From JABDPF01 sp036351055 (GTDB taxonomy: Bacteria > Pseudomonadota > Gammaproteobacteria > Xanthomonadales > SZUA-36), in NCBI GenBank assembly GCA_036351055.1, contig JAZBOH010000035.1:1-51206 (forward strand): a stretch of DNA of 51,206 nt. Direction: 5' to 3'. Positions 9,008 through 16,621 of this stretch are shown here, piece after piece. Position 1 is the first letter of the stretch; every line of letters starts with the position of its first letter. The notes beneath the pieces are model-generated. The model saw only the letters and a program-made list of their open reading frames with translations. It was not told the origin of the DNA and did not search any database. The translations under genes were made by a program, and so were the position numbers.

Positions 9008-10223
9008 TACAGAGAATATGAACTGGCTGATCACCAACGACCGCGTGATGGGCGGGCGTTCAAACAGCCGCGCCGTCGCCAGCGGCAGGACCCTGCGTTT
9101 CGAAGGGGAACTGTCGCTCGCCAACGGGGGCGGCTTCGCCTCGGTGCTGGCTGACCTGGAGACACCGCTGAATCGTTTCCACGGCATCCGCCTGACCGTT
9201 GCCGGGGACGGTCGCCGCTACCAGTTGCGCCTGCGCGAAAGCCGGGCCAGTCGCGGCGTCGCCTGGCGGGCCGAGTTCGAGGCCAGTGACACGCCCCAGC
9301 GAATCTTGCTGGGCCCGGATGCGTTCGAAGCGGTCATTCGCGGCGAGAAAGTGATCGGCGCCAGGCCCCTGGCCCAGACCGCCTTCAAGCACCTGGGTTT
9401 CATGCTGGCACGCGGCGCGGAGGGTCCTTTCCGGCTGGAAGTGCGCGATATCGAGTTCGTTTACCCGGCCGAAGAAAACGGCGTGCGCCTGGTCGTGGGC
9501 GCCGGCAGGGGCATCGGCCGGGCGCTGCTGGAAGCACAACTCGCCAGCCCCGAGGTCAAGCGGGTGATCGCTACCTACCGGCCGGGTTCGGAACGGTCTG
9601 CCCTGGACAAACTGCAAGCACAATGGGGCGAGCGCCTCGTGCTGCACCCGCTGGATCTGACCCAAGCGGACAGCCTGGCGGCCTTTGAAACCTTGCTGGG
9701 CGAGCAGGAAGGCAGTATCGACCTTGCCATTCACGCAGCCGGCATATTGCACGGCAAAAACATGAAGCCGGAAAAGAGCATCGAAGACTGTTCGCCCGAA
9801 ACGCTGGAGCAGATATTCCGTGTAAACAGCATCGCGCCCCTGATGGTGGCGCGCGCCTTGTTGCGCAGCCAGTCCCGGCAGCGCCGCTTCACCTTTGCCG
9901 CACTCTCGGCAATGGTCGGCAGTATCGGCGATAACCGGCTCGGAGGCTGGTACGGTTACCGCGCCTCGAAGGCGGCCCTGAACCAGTTCATGCGAACCCT
10001 GGCCAACGAATGCCGTCACCGCTTCCCCAATGCCATTGTCCTGGCCATCCACCCCGGCACCACGGACACCGGCCTGTCGCGGCCTTTCCAGGGCAGTGTT
10101 CCTGCACACAGGCTCTACCCACCCGAGACGACCGCGAGCCGCATCTTGCAGCTGGCTGCGGGCCTGGGCGCCGCCGACAACGGGCACTTTTTCAACTGGG
10201 ACGGAACACAGATTCCCTGGTGA
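8997..10223 (+). CDS. CIA30 domain - short-chain dehydrogenase fusion protein
   Basis: A 408-residue protein with two recognisable domains in one uninterrupted frame. Residues 8-158 match the CIA30 (complex I intermediate-associated 30) jelly-roll, with VMGGRSNS and GGGFASV. Residues 162-408 form a classical SDR of the CsgA/C-factor kind: GAGRGIG at 168-174, the conserved Asn in VNSIAP, Ser304, and Tyr321/Lys325 in YRASK, all present. So the reductase half is probably active on an unknown carbonyl or alcohol with NAD(P). The start at 8997 overlaps the preceding gene by 11 bases. In bacteria CIA30 more often stands alone or joins atypical SDRs. Confidence 0.8.
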   Translation: MPLDTENMNWLITNDRVMGGRSNSRAVASGRTLRFEGELSLANGGGFASVLADLETPLNRFHGIRLTVAGDGRRYQLRLRESRASRGVAWRAEFEASDTPQRILLGPDAFEAVIRGEKVIGARPLAQTAFKHLGFMLARGAEGPFRLEVRDIEFVYPAEENGVRLVVGAGRGIGRALLEAQLASPEVKRVIATYRPGSERSALDKLQAQWGERLVLHPLDLTQADSLAAFETLLGEQEGSIDLAIHAAGILHGKNMKPEKSIEDCSPETLEQIFRVNSIAPLMVARALLRSQSRQRRFTFAALSAMVGSIGDNRLGGWYGYRASKAALNQFMRTLANECRHRFPNAIVLAIHPGTTDTGLSRPFQGSVPAHRLYPPETTASRILQLAAGLGAADNGHFFNWDGTQIPW

Positions 10224-10277
10224 GAGCCGCTAATGCTATCCTCGCCTGGTAATTGGCCACCAGGTACATCGGAACGA

Positions 10278-10703
10278 ATGAAAACGCGACCATCCTTTGA
10301 CGAAGTGTATATGCAGTTCGCCGAAACCATCGCCCGGCGCTCCACCTGCAAACGCCTGGCGGTTGGCACGGTCATCACGACCACCGACTACCGGAAAGTA
10401 CTGGCGGTTGGCTACAACGGCAACGCGTCCGGCCTGGCCAACAGTTGTGACCGGGAAGAACCCGGCAACTGTGGCTGCCTGCATTCGGAAGAAAACGCCG
10501 TCATTAACTGTGACGCCCCACGCGAAACGAAGAAGTTTGTTTTTGTCACCCACCTGCCCTGTGTTGCCTGCGCCAAGCGCCTGATCAACCTGGGTAACGT
10601 TGAAAAGATCGTTTACAGGAACAGTTACCGGAAAAAGGATGCCATCGACCTGCTGGAAACCGTAGGCATCACGGTGTATCAATTCGAGGAATCTTCGAAT
10701 TAA
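10278..10703 (+). CDS. Deoxycytidylate/cytidine deaminase family protein (dCMP deaminase-like)
   Basis: A 141-residue zinc deaminase. HSE at 69-71 provides the zinc-binding His and catalytic Glu, and PCVAC at 94-98 provides the two cysteine ligands. The opening region FAETIARRSTCKRLAVGTVI is typical of the dCMP deaminase branch, which makes dUMP for thymidylate synthesis. The ATG at 10278 follows GGAACG and fits the family start better than an upstream in-frame ATG at 10233. The allosteric dCTP-binding elements of phage T4-type enzymes are not clear to me, so the exact nucleotide is uncertain. Confidence 0.82.
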   Translation: MKTRPSFDEVYMQFAETIARRSTCKRLAVGTVITTTDYRKVLAVGYNGNASGLANSCDREEPGNCGCLHSEENAVINCDAPRETKKFVFVTHLPCVACAKRLINLGNVEKIVYRNSYRKKDAIDLLETVGITVYQFEESSN

Positions 10704-10733
10704 CTCCACATTTCCGTTTCATAGTCTGATCCC

Positions 10734-11186
10734 ATGAAAATTCAAACCCTGCTGACCCTTGCGGGCTGTGCCCTCTTGCCCCTTGCCTCCTGCTCCAGCG
10801 AACCCGCGCGGCAGGACCCTCCTGAAGGGTATTTCGCCACCCATATCGAAGCAGACGGCACCAGGAAATTCCAGTACACCGTCACTCCCCCCGACCAGGG
10901 AAGATCCCGGGCAGGTAGCGGCCGGCCGGGCAATACGGCGGGCCACGTGTCGGGCAGTTCCAGCCGGGGGGTATCAAGCGGCGTAACGGCAGGTACAGGG
11001 GGTGGTGGCCGGCAGGCGGCATCCAGCGGCGCCAGTGCCTACGACCGCTTCCAGCAAATCAACCGGCAGCTGGAGGACATGCTGGAACAGGAACTGAGAA
11101 ACAGTGGTTTCTGCCAGCAAGGCTATCGCGAGACGGAACGTGTCGTCGAACCGACAACCATCTACATCCGTGGGGAGTGTAAATAA
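10734..11186 (+). CDS. Hypothetical lipoprotein with Ser/Gly-rich linker
   Basis: A 150-residue predicted lipoprotein that I do not recognise. The signal peptide ends in the lipobox LASC, making Cys20 the lipidated residue. Residues 55-103 are low complexity (Gly, Ser, Arg, Ala). The last 45 residues contain a short helix (YDRFQQINRQLEDMLEQEL) and two cysteines (GFCQQGY and GECK) that could pair in the periplasm. It lies between a deaminase and sppA on the same strand, with 140 bases before sppA, so it may have its own transcript. Confidence 0.65.
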   Translation: MKIQTLLTLAGCALLPLASCSSEPARQDPPEGYFATHIEADGTRKFQYTVTPPDQGRSRAGSGRPGNTAGHVSGSSSRGVSSGVTAGTGGGGRQAASSGASAYDRFQQINRQLEDMLEQELRNSGFCQQGYRETERVVEPTTIYIRGECK

Positions 11187-11327
11187 CTGCGGCCGGTCCT
11201 CCCCGTAAGCTGCCAGTTAACACGGAAAGGCGGGGAAATCCCCGGGCCCTGGGCAGCGAAGCGCCGCAAATGATATTCTCGTTGAAAATTTGACAAGCCG
11301 CCGTGACCGGCCAGGAGATTTTCGCTG

Positions 11328-13175
11328 ATGAACGCACAAGCAAGCCCACTCAAAAGATTTTTCAAAGGCGCCTGGGGTGCCATTGATGCCAGCCGAAGGG
11401 TGGTAGTCAACCTGCTCTTTTTGCTTATCGTTGTCCTCCTGCTGAGCCTGGTATTCAGCAGCGACAAGGTCAAGATCGGCGACTCGACTGCTTTGCTCGT
11501 TGCACCCAAGGGGCAACTGGTCGAGCAGCTCACTGCCAGTTCATTCGAGCAAATGATCGATGAAGCGCGCGGAACCGCTACCCCGGAAACCTTGCTCAAG
11601 GACGTTGTCGACGCGATCCATTCGGCCAGGGATGATGATCGCATCAGGGCCCTGGTCCTGAACCTCTCGTCCTTTGGCGGAGCCCGCCTGACCAAGCTCC
11701 AGGACGTGGGCGAAGCTATTGTCGATTTCAAAACGAGCGGCAAAAAGGTGGTCGCCGTGGCGGATGAATACGGACAGGACGCCTACTACCTCGCCGCACA
11801 TGCCGACGAGGTCATCATTCACAAGATGGGCGCCGTCATCATCGAGGGTTTCGGCCGCTACCGGATGTATTACAAGGAAGGCATCGACAAGCTCGGGCTC
11901 GACGTCCACATCTTCAAGGTGGGCACCTACAAGTCAGCGGTAGAACCCTACCTGCGCGACGACATGTCCGAATTTGCGCGCGAGGCCAACGAGGAATGGC
12001 TCGGCGACCTCTGGAAGATCTACCTGGAAGACGTGGCCAGCGCCCGTGGCACGACCAGTGAGCGCCTCGACCAGTATGCCCATGAATTCGCCCGCCTGAT
12101 GGCCGACGCCAACGGCGACGCCGCCAGGGCAGCCCTTGACTATGGCCTGGCCGACCAGGCCTTGACCCGGGTCGAGATGCGGGAGTACCTGGTCGGTCTC
12201 GTCGGTGAGGATAAAGAGACTCAGTCCTACAACAAGGTCGTTTTTTCCGACTACCTGGAAAGCCTCGGCGGCGACCGCTTCGGACACCATGCACAGGGTG
12301 ACCAGGTCGCAGTCGTGGTTGCCCGGGGAACCATTCTCGACGGCACGCAACCGGCCGGTACGATCGGCGGCGACTCGACCGCCGCCCTGATTCGCCAGGC
12401 GCGCAACGACGATAACGTCAAAGCCATCGTTCTGCGGGTCGATTCCGGGGGCGGCAGCGCCTTTGCCTCCGAAGTGATCCGCCGCGAATGTGAGAAAGCC
12501 ATCGCCGACGGCAAGCCGCTGATTGCCTCGATGGGCAGCGTCGCCGCCTCCGGTGGATTCTGGATCAGCACTTCCTCGAACCAGATCTGGGCCCACCCCT
12601 CCACCATCACCGGTTCAATCGGAATTTTCGGGATGTTTCCCACCTACCAGCGGCCCCTGGCCCAGCACCTGGGCATCCGGGTCGATGGCGTCAGTACCGC
12701 TCCGCTTGCCGGTATCCGCCCGGATCGTGAACTGCCCGCCGAGGTCGGCGAGGTGATCCAGAAAATGATCGAGCACGGTTACCGCGAATTTCTTCAGCGG
12801 GTTGCCGACTCCCGTGGAATGAGCACGGAAGAAGTAGACCGGGTAGCCCAGGGCCGCGTCTGGAGCGGCGCGGATGCTTACGACCTGGGACTCGTGGATT
12901 CCCTGGGCGACCTCGACGACGCCATCAAGGCTGCTGCCGAACTGGCCGAACTGGGTGACGACTACGCCGTCAGGTACATCGAGAAAGAAGAGGAGTTCAA
13001 GGAAAAGGTCATGCGTGAATTGCTGGCGGAAGCCGTCGAATCAGCCGACGCGAATGCATCCGCCGCCTCGCCCCTCGAAACGATGCTTCACCAGGTGGAA
13101 CGGGCAGCGGCCGATTTCGGCAGACTCAACGACCCGAACCACGCTTATGTACTGTCGAATATAGAAACCGACTGA
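11328..13175 (+). CDS. sppA: Signal peptide peptidase SppA, 67 kDa type (protease IV)
   Basis: A 615-residue protein, the normal length for the long, two-repeat form of SppA. A single membrane anchor spans residues 25-43. The general base lysine is Lys202 in VGTYKSAVEP and the nucleophile is Ser408 in MGSVAASGGFW. They sit in the first and second halves respectively, as in E. coli protease IV. The enzyme degrades cleaved signal peptides in the membrane, facing the periplasm. The ATG at 11328 follows CAGGAGA. The gene stands alone, with a hairpin just after its stop. Confidence 0.95.
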   Translation: MNAQASPLKRFFKGAWGAIDASRRVVVNLLFLLIVVLLLSLVFSSDKVKIGDSTALLVAPKGQLVEQLTASSFEQMIDEARGTATPETLLKDVVDAIHSARDDDRIRALVLNLSSFGGARLTKLQDVGEAIVDFKTSGKKVVAVADEYGQDAYYLAAHADEVIIHKMGAVIIEGFGRYRMYYKEGIDKLGLDVHIFKVGTYKSAVEPYLRDDMSEFAREANEEWLGDLWKIYLEDVASARGTTSERLDQYAHEFARLMADANGDAARAALDYGLADQALTRVEMREYLVGLVGEDKETQSYNKVVFSDYLESLGGDRFGHHAQGDQVAVVVARGTILDGTQPAGTIGGDSTAALIRQARNDDNVKAIVLRVDSGGGSAFASEVIRRECEKAIADGKPLIASMGSVAASGGFWISTSSNQIWAHPSTITGSIGIFGMFPTYQRPLAQHLGIRVDGVSTAPLAGIRPDRELPAEVGEVIQKMIEHGYREFLQRVADSRGMSTEEVDRVAQGRVWSGADAYDLGLVDSLGDLDDAIKAAAELAELGDDYAVRYIEKEEEFKEKVMRELLAEAVESADANASAASPLETMLHQVERAAADFGRLNDPNHAYVLSNIETD

Positions 13176-13182
13176 ACTTGCT

Positions 13183-13214
13183 GGCCCGGTGCAGCCAGAC
13201 GCTGCAACCGGGCC
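13183..13214. terminator. Hairpin after sppA
   Basis: GGCCCGGTGCAGC is followed five bases later by GCTGCAACCGGGCC, giving a stem of about 13 pairs with one bulged A. It starts 8 bases after the sppA stop. There is no T-run on the plus strand, so it is at best a weak or Rho-assisted terminator, or a 3' stabilising structure. Confidence 0.4.
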
Positions 13215-13237
13215 GCAATGGAGACACGAAAGGCCTT

Positions 13238-13375
13238 TCAATCCGGAAACAGCGCCAGGATCTCCGCGAAATGGGGGTGTTCGCGGATGCCGTCGAGGTC
13301 GGAGTCGTGCATCAGCCATTCGCGCTCTCCCGTTCGCCGCAGTGCCAGTGTCTTGTTTCCCCGCTCCCAGCGGAC
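13238..13375 (-). pseudogene. Possible remnant of the C-terminus of a TPR-type protein
   Basis: On the minus strand about 45 codons read ERGNKTLALRRTGEREWL followed by MHDSDLDGIREHPHFAEIL and a stop. This resembles the last repeat of large TPR/adenylate-cyclase-like proteins, which often end with a DxDLDxLRxxPRF motif. No start codon or upstream part of such a gene exists; upstream in this frame is the lexA promoter. I read it as a possible decayed gene end, seen by motif resemblance only. Confidence 0.3.
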
Positions 13376-13377
13376 TA

Positions 13378-13405
13378 TTGACAAAACTGAAATACTGTAT
13401 ATATT
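13378..13405 (+). promoter_or_regulatory. Sigma-70 promoter of lexA
   Basis: A perfect -35 box TTGACA (13378-13383) is followed after 16 bases by TATATT (13400-13405), five of six matches to the -10 consensus. Transcription would start near 13412, about 33 bases before the lexA ATG. The LexA box overlaps the -10 element, so bound LexA should block polymerase. Confidence 0.75.
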
Positions 13406-13410
13406 TACAG
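13395..13410. promoter_or_regulatory. LexA (SOS) box upstream of lexA
   Basis: CTGTATATATTTACAG matches the E. coli-type consensus CTG-N10-CAG with an alternating AT core. It covers the -10 region of the lexA promoter, giving the usual autorepression. Its presence also implies that imuA and imuB downstream are damage-inducible if the transcript reads through the 418-base gap. Confidence 0.93.
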
Positions 13411-13444
13411 TTATACGGTTGGAACGTCGCGATGGAATCCCCGC

Positions 13445-14095
13445 ATGAACAGTACCGACAAGACCCAAAACAAGCTCACCTCACGCCAGAGAGAAATTCT
13501 TAACTTTATCTCTGAATTTATTGATAAATATAAGTTTCCTCCTACGCGTTCTGAAGTATCCGCGCACTTCGGCTTCCGCTCGCCCAACGCGGCGGAGAGC
13601 CACCTGCGGGCACTGCAGAAAAAGGCGGTCATCGGTATCGAACGGGGGGTTTCGCGCGGCATCACCCTGCTGCCGATGGCCATGACCGAACTGCCGGGCA
13701 ATAAGAATCCGCCTTTGCCGCTGGTTGGCCGGGTGGCGGCCGGCAGCCCGGTGCTGGCGCAGGAGAACATCGAAGACGAGTACCGGGTGGATCCCGGCCT
13801 GTTTCCGCAGAAGCCGCATTACCTGCTGCGGGTGGAGGGTATGAGCATGCGCGATGCCGGCATCCTGGACGGCGACCTGCTGGCCGTGCACCGCACGCCG
13901 GAGGCCCGCAACGGCCAGATCGTGGTCGCCCGGCTGGACGACGAGGTCACCGTGAAACGTTTCCGGCAGGAAGGCAGCCAGGTGCAACTATTACCGGAAA
14001 ACCCGGATTTCGATCCGATCGACATCGATCTGCGCCAACAGGAACTGGCCATAGAAGGCCTGGGCGTCGGCATCATCCGCCCGGCCCTGTTGTAG
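13445..14095 (+). CDS. lexA: LexA repressor (SOS regulator, self-cleaving serine peptidase)
   Basis: A 216-residue LexA. The N-terminal winged helix-turn-helix includes FPPTRSEVSAHFGFRSPNAA. The self-cleavage bond is Ala99-Gly100 in GRVAAGSP. Ser134 (EGMSMRDAGI) and Lys171 (DEVTVKRF) form the catalytic dyad, spaced 37 residues apart as in E. coli. RecA filaments on damaged DNA trigger cleavage and derepression. Placement directly ahead of imuA-imuB is typical of the mutasome-linked LexA copy in many proteobacteria; whether a second lexA exists elsewhere cannot be seen. The stop TAG lies inside a REP repeat (TGTAGGAGCG), so the last codons and the repeat abut. Confidence 0.95.
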   Translation: MNSTDKTQNKLTSRQREILNFISEFIDKYKFPPTRSEVSAHFGFRSPNAAESHLRALQKKAVIGIERGVSRGITLLPMAMTELPGNKNPPLPLVGRVAAGSPVLAQENIEDEYRVDPGLFPQKPHYLLRVEGMSMRDAGILDGDLLAVHRTPEARNGQIVVARLDDEVTVKRFRQEGSQVQLLPENPDFDPIDIDLRQQELAIEGLGVGIIRPALL

Positions 14096-14186
14096 GAGCG
14101 ACGTAAGCCGCAACCCGGGCATGTGGTGTGGGAGCGGCTTTAGCCGCAACCCGGGCATGTGGTGTGGGAGCGGCTTTAGCCGCGAT
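14091..14186. repeat. REP cluster with 36-bp tandem duplication (family A)
   Basis: Three REP-like units lie head to tail after lexA: a diverged one at 14091-14111 (TAGGAGCGACGTAAGCCGC) and two copies of GGGAGCGGCTTTAGCCGC at 14127-14147 and 14163-14183. The segment 14107-14142 is repeated exactly at 14143-14178 (period 36), showing a recent tandem duplication. The unit is imperfectly palindromic and can form a small hairpin. The lexA stop codon lies in the first unit. Confidence 0.9.
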
Positions 14187-14346
14187 CATTGGCGCTCAAG
14201 CCGTCCCTGGTCGCTCATCGGGCTGTTCCCGACATCCGAAGGCCCGGAACACAGGTATACCACTGCCTCCTCCCAACCGAGTTGCCAGATTGAAGAGACC
14301 CCGGGTCAAGTCCAGGATGACGATCGAAGAGTCCAGGTCGTGGTGG

Positions 14347-14446
14347 CGTATACCCCTTTTCAGGGATGTTTGACGCCCGGATGGCGGCAAGGCAAGCGCC
14401 ACAGGGACGTGCCCGCCAGGGAGCGTTCCCTGAAAAGGGGTATACG
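14347..14446. repeat. 20-bp inverted repeat flanking 60 bp between lexA and imuA
   Basis: CGTATACCCCTTTTCAGGGA at 14347-14366 is matched by its exact reverse complement at 14427-14446, with 60 bases between. The two arms are perfect over 20 bases. It looks like a short non-coding mobile palindromic element or a large hairpin. It could affect read-through from lexA into imuA. Confidence 0.85.
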
Positions 14447-14480
14447 GTGCCGTGACCGGGTTTAGAACTCCAGGCCAACA

Positions 14481-14502
14481 ATCGCGGCTTTCGCCGCTCC
14501 AA
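14481..14502 (-). repeat. REP unit just upstream of imuA (family A, inverted)
   Basis: ATCGCGGCTTTCGCCGCTCC is a family A REP in the orientation opposite to the units after lexA. It ends three bases before AGAGGA, the ribosome-binding site of imuA, so a hairpin here would lie immediately upstream of the translation start. Confidence 0.75.
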
Positions 14503-14513
14503 CAAGAGGATCT

Positions 14514-15320
14514 ATGCAAGAGAACGCCCTGGACAAACTGCTCGATACCACGCCGGAACTGTGGAAAGGGCGTCGCACCAATCACCGGCAGCAAACCCTG
14601 CCCACCACTTATGCGCGGCTGGATAAGCGCCTGCCGGGAAAAGGGTGGCCGCTGGGTGCCGTGACCGAACTGATCACCCCGCAGCCCGGGCTCGGTGAAC
14701 TCAGCCTGTTGCTGCCCGTCCTGGCGGCAATCAGCGAACAGGGACAATGGGTGGTACTGGTCGATCCGCCATGGATCCCCTACCCGGCCGCGCTGCAGGC
14801 GCGTGGCCTGTCCCTCGAGCGTTTGCTCCTGGTGCGCACCCGCAACGAAAAAGAATCCCTGTGGGCCTGTGAACAGGCTTTGCGCAACGGCCGTGGCGGG
14901 GCCGTCCTGGCCTGGCCGGCACGTATCGGCTTCGCCCGCCTGCGCCGCCTGCAGCTGGCCGCGCAGGAGAGCGCCAAGCTGGCTTTCCTGTACCGCCCCG
15001 CCAGCGCCCGGCAGGAATCTTCTCCGGCAGCCCTGCGCCTGCACTTGCAGGACGGCGGGCATAAAGGAACCCGGGTCAGCATCATCAAGTGCCGCGGCAG
15101 CCACCCACCGCCGCCCGTGTGGATACCTTTCTCAACTTATGCGAACACCTGCCATCAAACTGCCGATCATGAACCGGCCGTCACCCACACATCCCGAACC
15201 CTGCTGGCTGGCGATCCGCCTGCCGCACCTCGCGCTGGATCTGCATACCCGCGGGCAGAAAGGACGGGGAATAGCGATAGCCATCAGCGCAACGGCGGAA
15301 CGCCGCGAACGGATCATTGA
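14514..15320 (+). CDS. imuA: ImuA, SulA/RecA-like mutasome protein
   Basis: A 268-residue ImuA-type protein. The family core runs from residues 1 to about 205: LWKGR, PTTYARLDKRLPGKGWPLGA, then TELITPQPGLGELSLLLPVL, which replaces the Walker A of RecA, then WVVLVDPPWIPYPAALQARG. ImuA bridges RecA and ImuB at damaged forks. The ATG at 14514 follows AGAGGA. After the usual end (SIIKCRGSHPPPPVWIPF) the frame stays open for some 55 more codons that overlap imuB, ending at 15320. The tail is unlike family members and may reflect a lost stop. The gene is probably expressed from the lexA promoter. Confidence 0.85.
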   Translation: MQENALDKLLDTTPELWKGRRTNHRQQTLPTTYARLDKRLPGKGWPLGAVTELITPQPGLGELSLLLPVLAAISEQGQWVVLVDPPWIPYPAALQARGLSLERLLLVRTRNEKESLWACEQALRNGRGGAVLAWPARIGFARLRRLQLAAQESAKLAFLYRPASARQESSPAALRLHLQDGGHKGTRVSIIKCRGSHPPPPVWIPFSTYANTCHQTADHEPAVTHTSRTLLAGDPPAAPRAGSAYPRAERTGNSDSHQRNGGTPRTDH

Positions 15321-16614
15321 CTGCAACCCGGCCGCGATGAGCGGCGGCGTCAGCCCCGGCATGCCGGTACCGGCCGCGCGCGCCATCCTTGACAGCCTGC
15401 ACGTCATCGAACGCGACGAGGCGGCCGAGCAAAGCGCCCTGGAGCGACTGGCAGCCTGCTGTTACCGCTACAGCAGCCAGGTATGCATTCCCGGCGACCG
15501 GGCCGGGCTGCTGCTGGAAGCGGGCGCCAGCCGGCGCCTGTTCGGGCCGCCGAAAAACCTGGCAAAACGCCTGCAAGGCGAACTGGGACAACTCGGTTAC
15601 CACGCCCTGCCCGGTTCGGCGCCCACCCCGGAAGCCGCCTGGCTGGCAGCGGATGAGAACGGGCATATCGACAGCCAGGCGCAGATACGCCGCGAACTGG
15701 GCGCCCTGCCCCTGGGCCGCCTGCACCTGGATGCCGCCCGTATCCAGGCGATGCAGCGCATGGGTTTCCGCCAGCTTCAAGACCTGCTGCGCCTGCCGCG
15801 CAAGGCGCTGACCCGTCGTTTCGGCCCGGACCTGCCGAATTACCTGGACCGCCTGCTGGGCATCCTCCCCGACCCCCGCAAACTGTACCGGCCACCGGAG
15901 AGCTTCTCATCGTGCCTGGAACTGGCGGCGGAGATCCACGCCTGCCAGGCCCTGTTGTTTCCGCTGAAACGACTGCTGGGAGAGCTGTGCAGCGTCCTGC
16001 GCGGTGGCGACAACATGGTGCAGTCCGTGCAGGTCACGCTGGAGCACGAAGACCACGCAGACAGCCTGCTGGAGCTGGGCTTGCAATCCCCCACGCAGGA
16101 CCCGGAGCGCCTGCTGAGTGTGCTGCGTGAACGACTGGAGCGCCTGAAGCTACCGCAGGCCGTGCGGGAAATCCGCGTGGAAGCGCCGAAGCTGTTGAAA
16201 TTCAGCGCCGGCCAGGGCGCCCTGTTCCACGATACCCCGGCCGAGCAGAAACAGGATATCGAGCAACTGGCCGAACGCCTGCAGGCGCGGCTGGGCCGGC
16301 AAGCCGTGTGCGGCGTAACCGGTGTCGAGGACCACCGCCCCGAATACAGCTGGCGGCGCCGCGCCCTGAACGAAGCAGCGGAGTGTGCCACCCTCGCCCA
16401 CCGCCCCGCCTGGCTGTTACCCAAACCAAGCCGCTGCGTGATCGAAAACTACCAGATCCTGGCCGGCCCCGAACGCATCGAGAGCGGCTGGTGGGATGGC
16501 CGCGATTGCCGCCGGGATTACTTTGTCGTCCGCGACAGCCACGGCAGCCTGTTATGGGCCTTCCACGAGTACAAGCCGAAGCGCGGCTGGTACCTGCACG
16601 GGATTTTTGCCTGA
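15169..16614 (+). CDS. imuB: ImuB, Y-family-like translesion synthesis protein
   Basis: A 481-residue (491 if started at 15139) ImuB. It begins CWLAIRLPHLALD, the standard N-terminal strand, and contains the Y-family finger/thumb core (IRRELGALPLGRLHLDAARI, LQDLLRLPRKALTRRFG). It ends in the conserved YFVVRDSHGSLLWAFHEY and GWYLHGIFA block. ImuB lacks a functional polymerase site and acts as the hub binding the beta clamp, ImuA and DnaE2. Neither ATG has a clear ribosome-binding site, so translation is probably coupled to imuA, which it overlaps by 152 or 182 bases. DnaE2 is not adjacent; it lies 7.5 kb away. Confidence 0.92.
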   Translation: MNRPSPTHPEPCWLAIRLPHLALDLHTRGQKGRGIAIAISATAERRERIIDCNPAAMSGGVSPGMPVPAARAILDSLHVIERDEAAEQSALERLAACCYRYSSQVCIPGDRAGLLLEAGASRRLFGPPKNLAKRLQGELGQLGYHALPGSAPTPEAAWLAADENGHIDSQAQIRRELGALPLGRLHLDAARIQAMQRMGFRQLQDLLRLPRKALTRRFGPDLPNYLDRLLGILPDPRKLYRPPESFSSCLELAAEIHACQALLFPLKRLLGELCSVLRGGDNMVQSVQVTLEHEDHADSLLELGLQSPTQDPERLLSVLRERLERLKLPQAVREIRVEAPKLLKFSAGQGALFHDTPAEQKQDIEQLAERLQARLGRQAVCGVTGVEDHRPEYSWRRRALNEAAECATLAHRPAWLLPKPSRCVIENYQILAGPERIESGWWDGRDCRRDYFVVRDSHGSLLWAFHEYKPKRGWYLHGIFA

Positions 16615-16621
16615 GCTTCCC

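Noticed and set aside
14091..14186. CRISPR array in the lexA-imuA gap
   Set aside because: The repeats are back-to-back 36-base copies with no unique spacers, and no cas gene exists.
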